In this document: positions 34,675-44,117 of the stretch, in pieces
Position numbering within the stretch: the first letter of the stretch is position 1
Layout: every line of letters starts with the position of its first letter
Source: CAZSDW01 sp964605705
GTDB taxonomy: Bacteria > Fidelibacterota > UBA2242
NCBI GenBank assembly: GCA_964605705.1
Contig: CAZSDW010000005.1
Location: 53,827 to 117,826 of the forward strand
Reading direction: 5' to 3'
DNA: 64,000 nt
Translations under genes and position numbers: made by a program
The notes under the pieces: model-generated
Told to the model about the DNA's origin: nothing
Database searches by the model: none
Seen by the model: the letters and a program-made list of their open reading frames with translations, nothing else

Positions 34675-37107
34675 ATGAAGTATATATTATTAATGTCGTT
34701 ACTGCTGGCAAGTGTGATCATTTTCGGGAATCCCGGTTCACCAAAACCCGGTGGCATTCAGGGAATTGTTATTGACAGTCATACCGAACAGCCCCTTCCC
34801 GGAGTCAATGTTTATATTCTGGATACGGAAATCGGAACGGCAACCGATGCCGAGGGACGGTTTTTTCTGAACCGGATTGAACCGGGCAGCTACCATGTTC
34901 GCTTTGAAATGATGGGTTATAAACCCCAGACCAAGCTGAATCTGCCGGTTAGTCCCGACCGTGATTTGCCGATTATCGTTTCGCTTGAGCAGACAGTTCT
35001 TGAGATGCAGAATATTGTCGTAACGCCGGATTTTTTCAAAAAAGCCAAGGATGCGGTGATCAGTGACCGGTCGGTGGATTTTACGGAAATCATCAGTGAT
35101 CCCGGCAGTTCGATGGATGTCCAGCGCATGATGCAAACGCTGCCATCGGTTGTTTCCGGAACAGATCAGCAAAACGAGGTGATCGTACGCGGTGGAGCGC
35201 CCGGTGAAAACCTGTTTGTCATGGACCATATCGAAATCCCTAATCCCAATCATTTCGGAGATCAAGGCGCCGGGGGCGGTCCGATCGGAATGATCAATCC
35301 CCTGTTTATCAACGAGGTCGATTTCTATGCAGGTTCTTTTCCGGCAAGATATGGTGATAAATCAAGTTCGGTGATGGACATTGAACTGCGGGAAGGGAAT
35401 CGGGAGAAATTTGAAGGCGAGCTGGATATGGGAATGCATGGCATCGGCGCCTTACTGGAAGGACCGATTTCCGGTGGGAGAGGCTCGTATCTGCTCAGTT
35501 ATCATAAGAGTTACCTTGATCTGATCATTGCCAAAACAGGATTAACCGCTGTCCCGAAGTATTATAATATGCAGGGGAAAATAATCTATGATCTTAACGA
35601 AAAACATAAACTGATCTGGAACGGCGTATATGGACATGATAAAATTTTTCTTGATGCCGATGCCTATACGGATATTGAGAATATATATGTCGTTGATGTA
35701 AAAGGTTATGAGTATGCGACGGGGATATCCTGGAAGGGACTCTGGTCAGAGCATATGTACTCTCTGGTAACGCTCTACCAGGTTGAAAATAATTGGTGGA
35801 ACTGGGTAACAACCAATCAGGATAAACTGATATTTACAAAAGACGATACCGAGTCGAACCTGGCATTAAAGGGTGATCTGGTTTACCGGATATCGGAGCG
35901 CAGTGAAATAACAACAGGTTTTCACCTGGGCTATTTGAATTATGATTATAATATTTGGTCGGCTGCCGATACTCTTCATGCCTATCAATATTATCTGGAC
36001 GGAAATTCGACTCCCCAATTATTATACTCCTGGCCCTATGATGGTACGGTCGATTCCTCGATTGCGGTTGGAGAATTGGAGTACTTCGAAGAGGATGAAA
36101 TTGACCAGGCAATCCGTTCTCAAAAAATGGCAGCTCATTTTCAGTATAAGTGGAATCCGGTTAAACGTGTGACGGTGCTGGCTGGATTGCGTTATGATTA
36201 TTTTGCTTTTACGGATTTTCACAGTCTGGCGCCCCGCCTGGGTCTGTCATATTATTTTACTCCGGTGACAAGTCTTAATTTTGGGTTTGGCAGACATTAT
36301 CAGTCTCCGACTAATTACTATCTCGCCAGAAATGACGCCAATAAAAATCTGAAGGCTAAATATTCCGATCAGATAGTCATTGGATTTGAACATCTTTTTG
36401 CCCGCGATATCCGCGCCACGGTTGAACTCTACAGTCGGAAGTACCATGATATTCCCATCCCAATATCAGCAACGACGGCAGATTCAATGGATAGTTCCGA
36501 TGGTATCTATGTGAATCAGGGGCAGGGACATGTCGAAGGAATTGAATTTTTCTTCCAGAAGAAACTCTACGATCGTTTTCATTGGATTCTCAGTTATTCA
36601 TATTTTATCAGTAAACGAGAAGATCCTCGATTCCCGGGGACCGAATATATGTCGGACTATGATTTTCGCAATGTACTGACGTTAATTATCGGATATAAGG
36701 AAGATTTAAGAGACAAACAGTGGTACCGGCATATCAAAGATAAAACCTGGTATAAAGCGACGTCATGGATCTTACCTTTTGGTGATGAAGTCGAGATCAG
36801 CTTGCGCTGGCGATATCTCGGCGGCAGACCATATACTCTGCAAACTTACGATCCATACACAAAACGCTGGTACGTTTCTGCTAACCAGGTTTACAACAGT
36901 GAGCGTTTTCCTGATTATCATCGTCTGGATCTGATGCTGAATCGTCGTTATATTTTTGAAAAAGTCAATCTGGTTGTATTTATAGATATTCAGAACGTTT
37001 ATAATCGGGATAATATCTGGGATTACAGCTACACTCAGGACGGTAAGAAAGAGATTATTTATCAATATAAATTATTTCCGGTTGGCGGATTTACGTTGGA
37101 ATTTTAA
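34675..37107 (+). CDS. TonB-dependent outer-membrane receptor with CarboxypepD_reg domain
   Basis: 810 aa. Signal peptide at 1-20, CarboxypepD_reg-like domain at about 27-110 (IQGIVIDSHTEQPLPGVNVY, ATDAEGRFFL), plug at about 115-240 (NIVVTPDF as TonB-box-like, VIVRGGAPGENLFVMD), then a 22-strand-type barrel ending in GGFTLEF with a terminal Phe. It imports a ligand across the outer membrane using TonB. No SusD follows. The next gene is a small Cys-cluster protein starting five bases after the stop. The ligand cannot be deduced. Confidence 0.9.
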   Translation: MKYILLMSLLLASVIIFGNPGSPKPGGIQGIVIDSHTEQPLPGVNVYILDTEIGTATDAEGRFFLNRIEPGSYHVRFEMMGYKPQTKLNLPVSPDRDLPIIVSLEQTVLEMQNIVVTPDFFKKAKDAVISDRSVDFTEIISDPGSSMDVQRMMQTLPSVVSGTDQQNEVIVRGGAPGENLFVMDHIEIPNPNHFGDQGAGGGPIGMINPLFINEVDFYAGSFPARYGDKSSSVMDIELREGNREKFEGELDMGMHGIGALLEGPISGGRGSYLLSYHKSYLDLIIAKTGLTAVPKYYNMQGKIIYDLNEKHKLIWNGVYGHDKIFLDADAYTDIENIYVVDVKGYEYATGISWKGLWSEHMYSLVTLYQVENNWWNWVTTNQDKLIFTKDDTESNLALKGDLVYRISERSEITTGFHLGYLNYDYNIWSAADTLHAYQYYLDGNSTPQLLYSWPYDGTVDSSIAVGELEYFEEDEIDQAIRSQKMAAHFQYKWNPVKRVTVLAGLRYDYFAFTDFHSLAPRLGLSYYFTPVTSLNFGFGRHYQSPTNYYLARNDANKNLKAKYSDQIVIGFEHLFARDIRATVELYSRKYHDIPIPISATTADSMDSSDGIYVNQGQGHVEGIEFFFQKKLYDRFHWILSYSYFISKREDPRFPGTEYMSDYDFRNVLTLIIGYKEDLRDKQWYRHIKDKTWYKATSWILPFGDEVEISLRWRYLGGRPYTLQTYDPYTKRWYVSANQVYNSERFPDYHRLDLMLNRRYIFEKVNLVVFIDIQNVYNRDNIWDYSYTQDGKKEIIYQYKLFPVGGFTLEF

Positions 37108-37112
37108 GGAAT

Positions 37113-37376
37113 ATGGAAAAAGATATTATTTATTGGGAAGATCTGTGTATTCTTTGTGGCGCCTGTTGCGGAGCCTACGACGGAGATCCCTGTGAACAAT
37201 TGCGACGTGATGAGGATGGCAGTTACTATTGTGCAGACTATGAAAACCGCCTCGGGATTCACCATACAATTGGTGGCAAAGAACTGGAATGTATTCCGAT
37301 TAAAAAGAAATTGGAAGAAGACTGGGTGGGTGACCACCTGTGTGCCTATAAACGCCTGATTTCAGAGGAAGAATAA
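37113..37376 (+). CDS. YkgJ-family cysteine-cluster protein
   Basis: 87 aa with 8 Cys: LCILCGACCGAYDGDPCEQL at the start, YYCADYENR, ECIPIKK and LCAYKRL at the end. This spacing is typical of the small YkgJ-type CxxCGxCC proteins that probably bind a metal or Fe-S cluster. It begins 5 bases after the TonB-dependent receptor stop and may be coupled to it. Convergent with rseP. Confidence 0.7.
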   Translation: MEKDIIYWEDLCILCGACCGAYDGDPCEQLRRDEDGSYYCADYENRLGIHHTIGGKELECIPIKKKLEEDWVGDHLCAYKRLISEEE

Positions 37377-37386
37377 TCGGTCTGAA

Positions 37387-38457
37387 TTACCCGCGGATCA
37401 GGCGTAGAATATCATTATAAAAAACCAACGTCATCAGCATTAAAATAAAAGCAAGCCCGACCTGCTGAATCCGCAGCTTGGCTTTAATAGAGAGCGGTCG
37501 GCGCAGGATTGACTCCGTTGTAATGACAATGAGGTGCCCACCATCGAGCGCCGGAATCGGCAGGATATTGATCAGTGCCAGGTTGACGCTGAGAATTGCC
37601 ATCAGTCCGAATAACGAGGCTAATCCGGATTTGGCGGTTTTCCCCGCCAGTTGTGCGATAAAGATCGGTCCGCTGATATTTTTCATCGATTCCTGACCCG
37701 TGACCAGCATTTTCAGCGAGATAACGGTAACTTTCAGCCAGTACCAGGTACTCTCGAATCCGCCGCCCAATGCTTCAAACAAACTGGCTTTGTGATGGCT
37801 GAATTCCGGGCTGATACCAATCAGTCCCACTTTGACCAGCTTCGAACCTTTGAGCGCCATATTGGAGAGCGTTGTGATCGATTTTTCATTGATATTATTA
37901 TCATGCATCCAGCGCACCGTAATGGCTTGTTCCGGGGCAGCATGAATCAATTCCGTCATACCTTCCCAGCTATTAATTTCGACGCCGTTCACAGCCAGGA
38001 TACGATCACCACTCAGAAGCCCTGCCTCGGCGGCAGGTGACTCGGGAATGACTTCGCTGATGATCGGTTCCGGGCTGGGAATATAAATTCCTGATTTTAT
38101 TGTTAAGATGAAAAAAATAAGCACGGTAAACAGCAGGTTAAAAATGACGCCGCCGATAATATAGAGGGCTTTTTGATAGGATCGTTTGGACTCGAAATTC
38201 CAGGGTTCCTTACCCTCAACGCCTTGAGTATCCATGCTTTCGTCAATCACTCCGGATACCTTGACATAACCGCCCAGGGGAATCGCGGAAACACAGTAAT
38301 CAGTGTCGCCAATCTTTTTACCGAAAAGACGGGGGGGAAAGCCGATGGAGAATTTTTCCACCCGCATGCCGGTTAATTTTGCAAATGTAAAATGTCCCAG
38401 TTCGTGGACGAAAATGATTCCGCCAAGCACCAGAATAATTGCGAGGACTGTTATCAT
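37387..38457 (-). CDS. rseP: Site-2 intramembrane protease RseP
   Basis: 356 aa. Zinc motif HELGH at residues 18-22 in the first membrane helix, one PDZ domain at about 128-200 (AGLLSGDRILAVNG), and the third zinc ligand motif NILPIPALDGGHL in the C-terminal helix. It cleaves membrane-bound anti-sigma factors and remnant signal peptides. One PDZ is fewer than in E. coli RseP. It overlaps dxr by 4 bases (ATGA), the last gene of the envelope operon. Confidence 0.93.
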   Translation of the reverse strand: MITVLAIILVLGGIIFVHELGHFTFAKLTGMRVEKFSIGFPPRLFGKKIGDTDYCVSAIPLGGYVKVSGVIDESMDTQGVEGKEPWNFESKRSYQKALYIIGGVIFNLLFTVLIFFILTIKSGIYIPSPEPIISEVIPESPAAEAGLLSGDRILAVNGVEINSWEGMTELIHAAPEQAITVRWMHDNNINEKSITTLSNMALKGSKLVKVGLIGISPEFSHHKASLFEALGGGFESTWYWLKVTVISLKMLVTGQESMKNISGPIFIAQLAGKTAKSGLASLFGLMAILSVNLALINILPIPALDGGHLIVITTESILRRPLSIKAKLRIQQVGLAFILMLMTLVFYNDILRLIRG

Positions 38458-39632
38458 ATCTTGGAATTTCCTTTCTGAGTTCTCTGCTGAACCATCCGTT
38501 CAACAAAATCCTGACTGCTTTGTTCCGCATCAAAAATGTCCTGTAATTCAGGATGATCAACGATTGGAATATCGGTCAGTGCTTTTTCAACAAAACCGGG
38601 AATATCCGGAAATGCTATTTTATGATTAAGAAATGCATAAACTGCGAATTCATTGACGACGTTTAAAATTGCCGGTGCGGTGCCCCCTCTGCACAAAGCG
38701 TCAAATGCCAGTTGTAAGGCTGGGAATTTTTGAAAGTCCGGGGCTTCAAAGGTCAACTGTTTGATTTCGGCGAGGTTGGTATTTTCCCAGGCGACGGGAA
38801 AACGGTTTGGATAACTGAGGGCATACTGGATGGGGAGTTTCATGTCCGGAATTCCCAGTTGTGCTTTGATCGATCCATCAATGAATTCAACCATCGAATG
38901 AATAATGGATTGGGGATGAATGACCACCTCGATTTTATCCGGCGCCAGATCAAAGAGCCAGTAAGCTTCAATAATTTCAAGCCCTTTATTCATCATGGTT
39001 GCCGAATCGATGGTGATCTTTTTACCCATCGTCCAGGTCGGATGCTTCAGTGCCTGCTTCGGGGTGATGTCACTGAATTTTTCCAGAGGCAAAGTTCGAA
39101 AAGGTCCGCCGGAACCGGTGAGAATTATTTTGCGGATTTCAGCCCGGTTTTCACCATTCAGGCATTGCCAGATGGCGCTGTGCTCACTGTCGATCGGGAA
39201 CAGCTGCAGGTTTTTTTCTGCGATAAGTTTGTACAGTAATTCACCTGCCATGACCAGGGATTCTTTGTTGGATAGCGCGAGATCTTTTCCGGCTTTTAAT
39301 GCCAGGTAGCTGGGTTCCAGACCGGCGCTGCCGACAATGGCATTGATCACCAGTTCGACATCTGCTTTTGAGGCAATTTCGGCGATTCCCGCTTTGCCAG
39401 CCAGGACATCAATTCCAAGTGGTTTGAGCGCTTTCTCGATCCGATCGGCTTTCGATTGATCCGCGATCGCGACCGCCTTCGGGTGAAAACTTTTTGCCTG
39501 TTCGATCAACACTTCGGCGTTCCGACCAGCGCTGAGATACTGCACACGAAAATGCGCCGGATTGGCACTAATTACCCGCAGGGCATTTGTCCCGATACTG
39601 CCAGTCGATCCGAGAAGGGTTAATCGTTTCAT
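38454..39632 (-). CDS. dxr: 1-deoxy-D-xylulose 5-phosphate reductoisomerase
   Basis: 392 aa, standard length. NADPH loop LLGSTGSIGTNAL at residues 5-17; SNKESLVMAG and DSEHSAIWQC hold the metal and substrate; SATMMNKGLEIIEA and HPQSIIHSMVEF are also present. Second step of the non-mevalonate isoprenoid pathway, whose product feeds UppS, encoded at the front of the same operon. ATGA overlap with rseP; 6 bases from the preceding OMP gene. Confidence 0.96.
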   Translation of the reverse strand: MKRLTLLGSTGSIGTNALRVISANPAHFRVQYLSAGRNAEVLIEQAKSFHPKAVAIADQSKADRIEKALKPLGIDVLAGKAGIAEIASKADVELVINAIVGSAGLEPSYLALKAGKDLALSNKESLVMAGELLYKLIAEKNLQLFPIDSEHSAIWQCLNGENRAEIRKIILTGSGGPFRTLPLEKFSDITPKQALKHPTWTMGKKITIDSATMMNKGLEIIEAYWLFDLAPDKIEVVIHPQSIIHSMVEFIDGSIKAQLGIPDMKLPIQYALSYPNRFPVAWENTNLAEIKQLTFEAPDFQKFPALQLAFDALCRGGTAPAILNVVNEFAVYAFLNHKIAFPDIPGFVEKALTDIPIVDHPELQDIFDAEQSSQDFVERMVQQRTQKGNSKI

Positions 39633-39638
39633 TGTTTA

Positions 39639-40361
39639 TTAAAGGTTATATGTAAACAACAGTTTGGTCATTTGTATTTTAGTCGATAGAAAAAGTTCAT
39701 TTCCCAGTTCAATGTTTTTACCGATATGGCGATAGAGTCCATAACGTAAAAAGTAGTACTTCAGTTTTTTAATAGCTTCATAGTTTTGAGAGAGGTCCGT
39801 CTGATCCGTTACATGAATATAAGTTCTCAGGTAGTGTCCGGAAATGCCGTATCCGACAGACCATTTTCGGTAATGGACGATTCTTGAAAGTCCGAAAGCG
39901 ACATCATTCAGGTGAAAGTGATCGGGACCTTTAAATTGATGAAAGTGAAAACTGGCACTGACGGATTTTTGATAAGTCCCCCAGCTGGTGTTCAGAAACG
40001 GACCGACGGTTTGAATGTTGTCACCTCGCCAATCGTAACCGGCAATATTTGCGCCGATAGTCAGGTTCGGTGTCACTGAGACCAGAAACCAGAATGCCGG
40101 AAATCCGCTTGATAAGGATTGATATTCAGGTAATGCTAAAGTCGGAGATGAGATTCCAGCGGCAATATTTGGATTTTCCTTAAATGAGAGCATCGTGAGA
40201 GGCGGTGTTTGTTCACTGGCGATAATCTGGGCAATCGGATCAAGAATTTGATTGGCGGTTGTGGCATTGATTCCAATCAGATCAAGAGATTTTGCCGATA
40301 ATACACTCCAGGTAATTGTGAATATTATTAATGTTGACAGGATTCGATGTTGGATTTGCAC
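39639..40361 (-). CDS. Putative outer-membrane barrel protein of unknown function
   Basis: 240 aa. Signal peptide at 1-23 (FTITWSVLSAKS). Thereafter alternating hydrophobic/polar strands with frequent aromatic girdles (FWFLVSVTPNLTIGANIAGYDW, SVSASFHFHQF, WSVGYGISGHYLRTYI) suggest a small beta-barrel or PorV/UPF0164-like fold. I do not recognise a family. It is embedded between lpxA and dxr in the lipid A/BamA operon, 14 and 6 bases away, so it is probably co-expressed with outer-membrane assembly factors. Confidence 0.6.
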   Translation of the reverse strand: MQIQHRILSTLIIFTITWSVLSAKSLDLIGINATTANQILDPIAQIIASEQTPPLTMLSFKENPNIAAGISSPTLALPEYQSLSSGFPAFWFLVSVTPNLTIGANIAGYDWRGDNIQTVGPFLNTSWGTYQKSVSASFHFHQFKGPDHFHLNDVAFGLSRIVHYRKWSVGYGISGHYLRTYIHVTDQTDLSQNYEAIKKLKYYFLRYGLYRHIGKNIELGNELFLSTKIQMTKLLFTYNL

Positions 40362-40375
40362 TACTGCGTAATGGA

Positions 40376-41152
40376 TTAGCGAATGATTCCGCGGTCGCTG
40401 TTTTTTATAAAATCAAGCAAATTCTGCACTTCCGTGGTCAGCTCATGATTTTCGAGTATTTTTGCCACTGCATCGGAGACATTGTATTTTGGTGAATATA
40501 TCAGGTTGTATGCCTGTTTGAGTGCCCTGATCGATTCTTTGCTGAATCCGCGGCGACGCAAGCCGATGATATTCAAGCCTTCATATCGGAGTGGTTCACC
40601 CGCGGCGATGATATAGGGTGGAACATCTTTGGATACTTTATAATGTCCGCCTACGAGGCTGTGCTGTCCAACTTTTGTGAACTGGTGGACACCCACTATT
40701 CCGCCCAGAATTGCCCAATCCTGGATTTCCACATGACCTGCCAGATTGGTCGCGTTTGCCATAATAACATTGTTACCAATGATACAGTCGTGTGCCAGAT
40801 GAACGTACGCCATTATCAGGCAATCTGTGCCAACGACTGTTTTCCAATGTGCCTGGGTTCCGCGGTTAATAGTTACAAATTCACGGATGACCGTTCGATC
40901 CCCGACTTCAACAAATGTTTCCTCACCGCCAAATTTCAGGTCTTGTGGAATTTCGCCCAGTACTGCATGATGCAGGACCTGGACATCCTTACCAAGCTGA
41001 GTTCCCGGACAGAGAACAACGTGTGAGCCGATTGTACAGCCATCACCAATGCTGACCTTTTCACGGATCCATGAGTAAGGACCGATAGTGACATTATTTC
41101 CGATAGTGACATTGGATTCGATTATTGCGGTAGGGTGAATATTCTGAAGCAT
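40376..41152 (-). CDS. lpxA: UDP-N-acetylglucosamine acyltransferase LpxA
   Basis: 258 aa. Left-handed beta-helix with many hexapeptide repeats (VTIGNNVTIGPYSWI, VSIGDGCTIGSHVVL) and catalytic His in AYVHLAHDC. C-terminal helices as in LpxA. The ATG at 41152, one base after the lpxC/fabZ stop, is chosen over a longer frame that runs into lpxC/fabZ; IHPTAIIESN is the standard LpxA N-terminus. First committed step of lipid A synthesis. Confidence 0.95.
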   Translation of the reverse strand: MLQNIHPTAIIESNVTIGNNVTIGPYSWIREKVSIGDGCTIGSHVVLCPGTQLGKDVQVLHHAVLGEIPQDLKFGGEETFVEVGDRTVIREFVTINRGTQAHWKTVVGTDCLIMAYVHLAHDCIIGNNVIMANATNLAGHVEIQDWAILGGIVGVHQFTKVGQHSLVGGHYKVSKDVPPYIIAAGEPLRYEGLNIIGLRRRGFSKESIRALKQAYNLIYSPKYNVSDAVAKILENHELTTEVQNLLDFIKNSDRGIIR

Positions 41153-41153
41153 A

Positions 41154-42548
41154 TTACATGTCCACAATTGATGCCAGCATGGTTGCTTCCACGACGGATT
41201 CATCGTTTATATAGGCGACCGCCTGCATTTTGCACATTGCTAATCTGAATTGGATCAATTTAACTTCCAGCCGAATCTGATCGCCCGGTGTTACCTGTTT
41301 ACGAAATCGAACATTATCCAGACCGGAGAACAGAACCAGTTTCTCTTCAGGATTTTTGATTGTGTTTAACAGCAGTAAACCGCCAGCCTGTGCCAGGGCT
41401 TCTATTATCATCACGCCCGGCATCACTTTTCGCTTGGGGAAATGCCCGATAAAATAGGGTTCATTAATCGTTACATTTTTAATGGCTGTGACGCTCTCAC
41501 CCGGTACCATATCCAGCACCCGGTCAACCAAAAGGAACGGATACCGATGGGGCAGAATTCGTTCGATGCCGTGAATGTCAAACAGGGCGCCGCTGATTTT
41601 CGTTTTCTGAAACCGATCCCGGATCAGTATTTTTTCATACTCTTTACGAATTTTCTTGACCAGGTTGACGTTGTGAGCGTGACCGCTTCTGGCAGCGATA
41701 ACATGTCCCTGAATGGGTACGCCCAGCAGGGCAAAATCACCAATCAGGTCGAGAATTTTATGTCTGACGGCTTCATTGTAATAGCGAAGTTCGACACCGT
41801 TCAGAGTGCCTTTCTGTCCCATCACAATATCGCTGTCGATATTAAACATTTCCTTGAGGCGATTGATCTCGGATTTGTCAATTTCACGGTCAATGAAAAC
41901 GACGGCGTTATTGACATTGCCGCCTTTGATCAGTCCCATGTTTTTCAAGTGCTCAACTTCGCTAAGCGTACAGAAAGTCCGTGCGGAGGCATAGTCGGTT
42001 TCAAACTCGTCGCTCAGTGAATACATCGCTGAATACTGGGTGCCAATGGCAGGTATTTTATAATCTATCAAAAAGGTCACCCGGAAACTGTCTGCCGGAA
42101 GGACATGCACATCGACACCATTTTTGGGATCGGTGTACTGGATGATTTTATCGATTACCAGTACATCCTGCACACTTTCCTGCTCTACGATCTCGGCTTT
42201 TTTCAGGGCTTTGACAAATTCGATCGAACTGCCATCGCAAACCGGTGGCTCAATGTTATTGACTTCAATAAAGATATTATCGATTTCCATTCCGGTAACC
42301 GCGGCTAAAACGTGCTCGACAGTGTGGATTTGAACTCCGTTTTGAGCGATTGTCGTACCTCTTGAAATATCAATAACATGGTTAATATCGGCGATGATCT
42401 GGGGACAGTCTTTGACGTCGGATCGTACAAAGCGAATACCGGAATTTTCCGGCGCCGGTTTAAAAGTAATGGTACTTTTAACACCGGTATGCAGTCCGAT
42501 TCCTGATACTGACACTGAGTCCCTGATGGTATGTTGATTTCTTGGCAT
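41154..42548 (-). CDS. lpxC/fabZ: Bifunctional LpxC deacetylase - FabZ dehydratase fusion
   Basis: 464 aa. LpxC at residues 1-300: zinc ligands in HTVEHVLAA, and in RHKILDLIGD; catalytic HAHNVNL. FabZ at about 318-464: ILPHRYPFLLVDRV, and GHFPKRKVMPGVMIIEALAQAGG with the catalytic His and Glu. Joins lipid A deacetylation with the fatty acid dehydratase, a fusion characteristic of Bacteroidota and other FCB bacteria. One base separates it from lpxD and from lpxA. Confidence 0.97.
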   Translation of the reverse strand: MPRNQHTIRDSVSVSGIGLHTGVKSTITFKPAPENSGIRFVRSDVKDCPQIIADINHVIDISRGTTIAQNGVQIHTVEHVLAAVTGMEIDNIFIEVNNIEPPVCDGSSIEFVKALKKAEIVEQESVQDVLVIDKIIQYTDPKNGVDVHVLPADSFRVTFLIDYKIPAIGTQYSAMYSLSDEFETDYASARTFCTLSEVEHLKNMGLIKGGNVNNAVVFIDREIDKSEINRLKEMFNIDSDIVMGQKGTLNGVELRYYNEAVRHKILDLIGDFALLGVPIQGHVIAARSGHAHNVNLVKKIRKEYEKILIRDRFQKTKISGALFDIHGIERILPHRYPFLLVDRVLDMVPGESVTAIKNVTINEPYFIGHFPKRKVMPGVMIIEALAQAGGLLLLNTIKNPEEKLVLFSGLDNVRFRKQVTPGDQIRLEVKLIQFRLAMCKMQAVAYINDESVVEATMLASIVDM

Positions 42549-42549
42549 T

Positions 42550-43578
42550 CTACTTCCTTTGTTTCAGCGCTTCCAACTCACTTTCAATCTTTTTTATTCG
42601 CTCTTTAATATCCGGAATTGAGCGGATATGTCCAATCTCCCGGCGGGCTTTATTGCGTTCCTGGGCGGGAGATCCAAACATGACCGTATTGGCTGGAACA
42701 TCTTTCGTTACGCCGGATTGTGCCGCGACAATGACGCCATCTTCCAGGGTCAAGTGTCCGGCAATACCGACTTGTGCTGCAATAGTGACTTTGTTACCCA
42801 CATGGGTGCTCCCGGCTACGCCGCTTTGAGCAGCTATAAAGCAGTATTCACCGAGTTTGACATTGTGAGCAATCTGGATAAAATTATCCAGTTTTGTGCC
42901 CTTTCCAATGACCGTGTTACCCAGTGTGCCACGGTCGATGGCGCAATTGGCGCCAATCTCGACATCGTCGCCAATTATAACACCGCCTTCCTGAGGAATT
43001 TTGGAAATTCCCTGCTCCGTTCGGACAAATCCATAGCCATCACTTCCGATCACGGTACCGGAATGGATCCGCACATCGTTACCGATTTCACAACGATGAT
43101 AAATACTCACGTTTGGAAAAATCAAGGCGTTACTGCCGATTTTCGAGCGGCTGCCAATCGACGTGTTTCCCATCAGAATTGAATTTTCACCAATAGATAC
43201 ATCATCGGCAATGATGACATTGGGTCCAATGTAACAACCTTTCCCGACTGATGCGGACGAAGCGATTATGGCTGACGGATCTATTCCGGGTTTTGGCAAC
43301 GGAATCGGTGGTCTGAATGTGGAAATTAATTGGGAAAACGCAAAGTAGGGATCAGGTACCCGGATGAGGTTTTTATAGCTTCCCTCAAATTCCCTGGAGA
43401 CGAGGATAGCTTCTGCCTGAGTGGTCTCCATAAATTTTGCATACTTGGGATTTGAAAGAAAACTCAATTCACCTGGTTGGGCATGTTGAATCTCAGCGAG
43501 ATCTGTAATGATCGCCTGCGGATCGCCTGCGAGTTCGCCCTTGACGAGTTGGGTGATTTGAGCGAGAGTATATGTCAT
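42550..43578 (-). CDS. lpxD: UDP-3-O-acylglucosamine N-acyltransferase LpxD
   Basis: 342 aa. The N-terminal uridine-binding domain (LAQITQLVKGELAGDP, LSFLSNPKYAKFMETTQAEA) is followed by a hexapeptide beta-helix (VSIGENSILMGN, VSIYHRCEIGNDVRI) with the catalytic His in FIQIAHNVKLG, and a C-terminal helical tail. It overlaps skp by four bases (ATGA). Confidence 0.96.
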   Translation of the reverse strand: MTYTLAQITQLVKGELAGDPQAIITDLAEIQHAQPGELSFLSNPKYAKFMETTQAEAILVSREFEGSYKNLIRVPDPYFAFSQLISTFRPPIPLPKPGIDPSAIIASSASVGKGCYIGPNVIIADDVSIGENSILMGNTSIGSRSKIGSNALIFPNVSIYHRCEIGNDVRIHSGTVIGSDGYGFVRTEQGISKIPQEGGVIIGDDVEIGANCAIDRGTLGNTVIGKGTKLDNFIQIAHNVKLGEYCFIAAQSGVAGSTHVGNKVTIAAQVGIAGHLTLEDGVIVAAQSGVTKDVPANTVMFGSPAQERNKARREIGHIRSIPDIKERIKKIESELEALKQRK

Positions 43579-44102
43579 TTAACGTTGCGAGTCAATTCGT
43601 ACAAAACTTTATCTGTCAGATCATGGACGGGTTCAGCGTATAAAATATTTCCGGCGACAGTATCAAAGATAAAGTCATATTTGTTTTCTTTACCGACTTT
43701 TTCAATGACGGCTTTGATCTTTTCAAGGACCGGACCGACGAGTTCAGCCTGTTTTTGATAAATTTCACCTTCAGGACCCATTTTTTCGACCTGATAGCGC
43801 TGAATCGTCTGCTGCAGTTGGGTGATTTCATTTTCTTTGGTCTGGCGGCGGGTATCGCTCATGATCATCTTTTGCCGTTCATAATCACGGTTAAGGCTGT
43901 CGAGTTTTCCCAGCATGCCACGATATTCGTCTTCCAATTTTCTGGCTTCGATATCCAGCTTGGTCTGGGCTTCCTTGGCTTCTTCAAATTCTGCCAGGAT
44001 GCGATCGGAATTTACATAAGCAATTTTTACTGCCTGGGCAAATATATTTGCCGAACAGAGAATTAGTACGACACCGACTAATATCAACATTGTTTTTTTC
44101 AC
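43575..44102 (-). CDS. skp: OmpH/Skp-family periplasmic chaperone
   Basis: 175 aa. Signal peptide ending IFAQA (residue 24), then the family start VKIAYVNSDRILAEFEEA, and a long charged coiled coil (about 40-120) that forms the Skp 'tentacles'. It accompanies unfolded outer-membrane proteins to BamA, encoded 15 bases upstream. C-terminal segment YDFIFDTVAGNILYAEP is also typical. Confidence 0.92.
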   Translation of the reverse strand: MKKTMLILVGVVLILCSANIFAQAVKIAYVNSDRILAEFEEAKEAQTKLDIEARKLEDEYRGMLGKLDSLNRDYERQKMIMSDTRRQTKENEITQLQQTIQRYQVEKMGPEGEIYQKQAELVGPVLEKIKAVIEKVGKENKYDFIFDTVAGNILYAEPVHDLTDKVLYELTRNVK

Positions 44103-44117
44103 ATTTTCCTCCGTATT

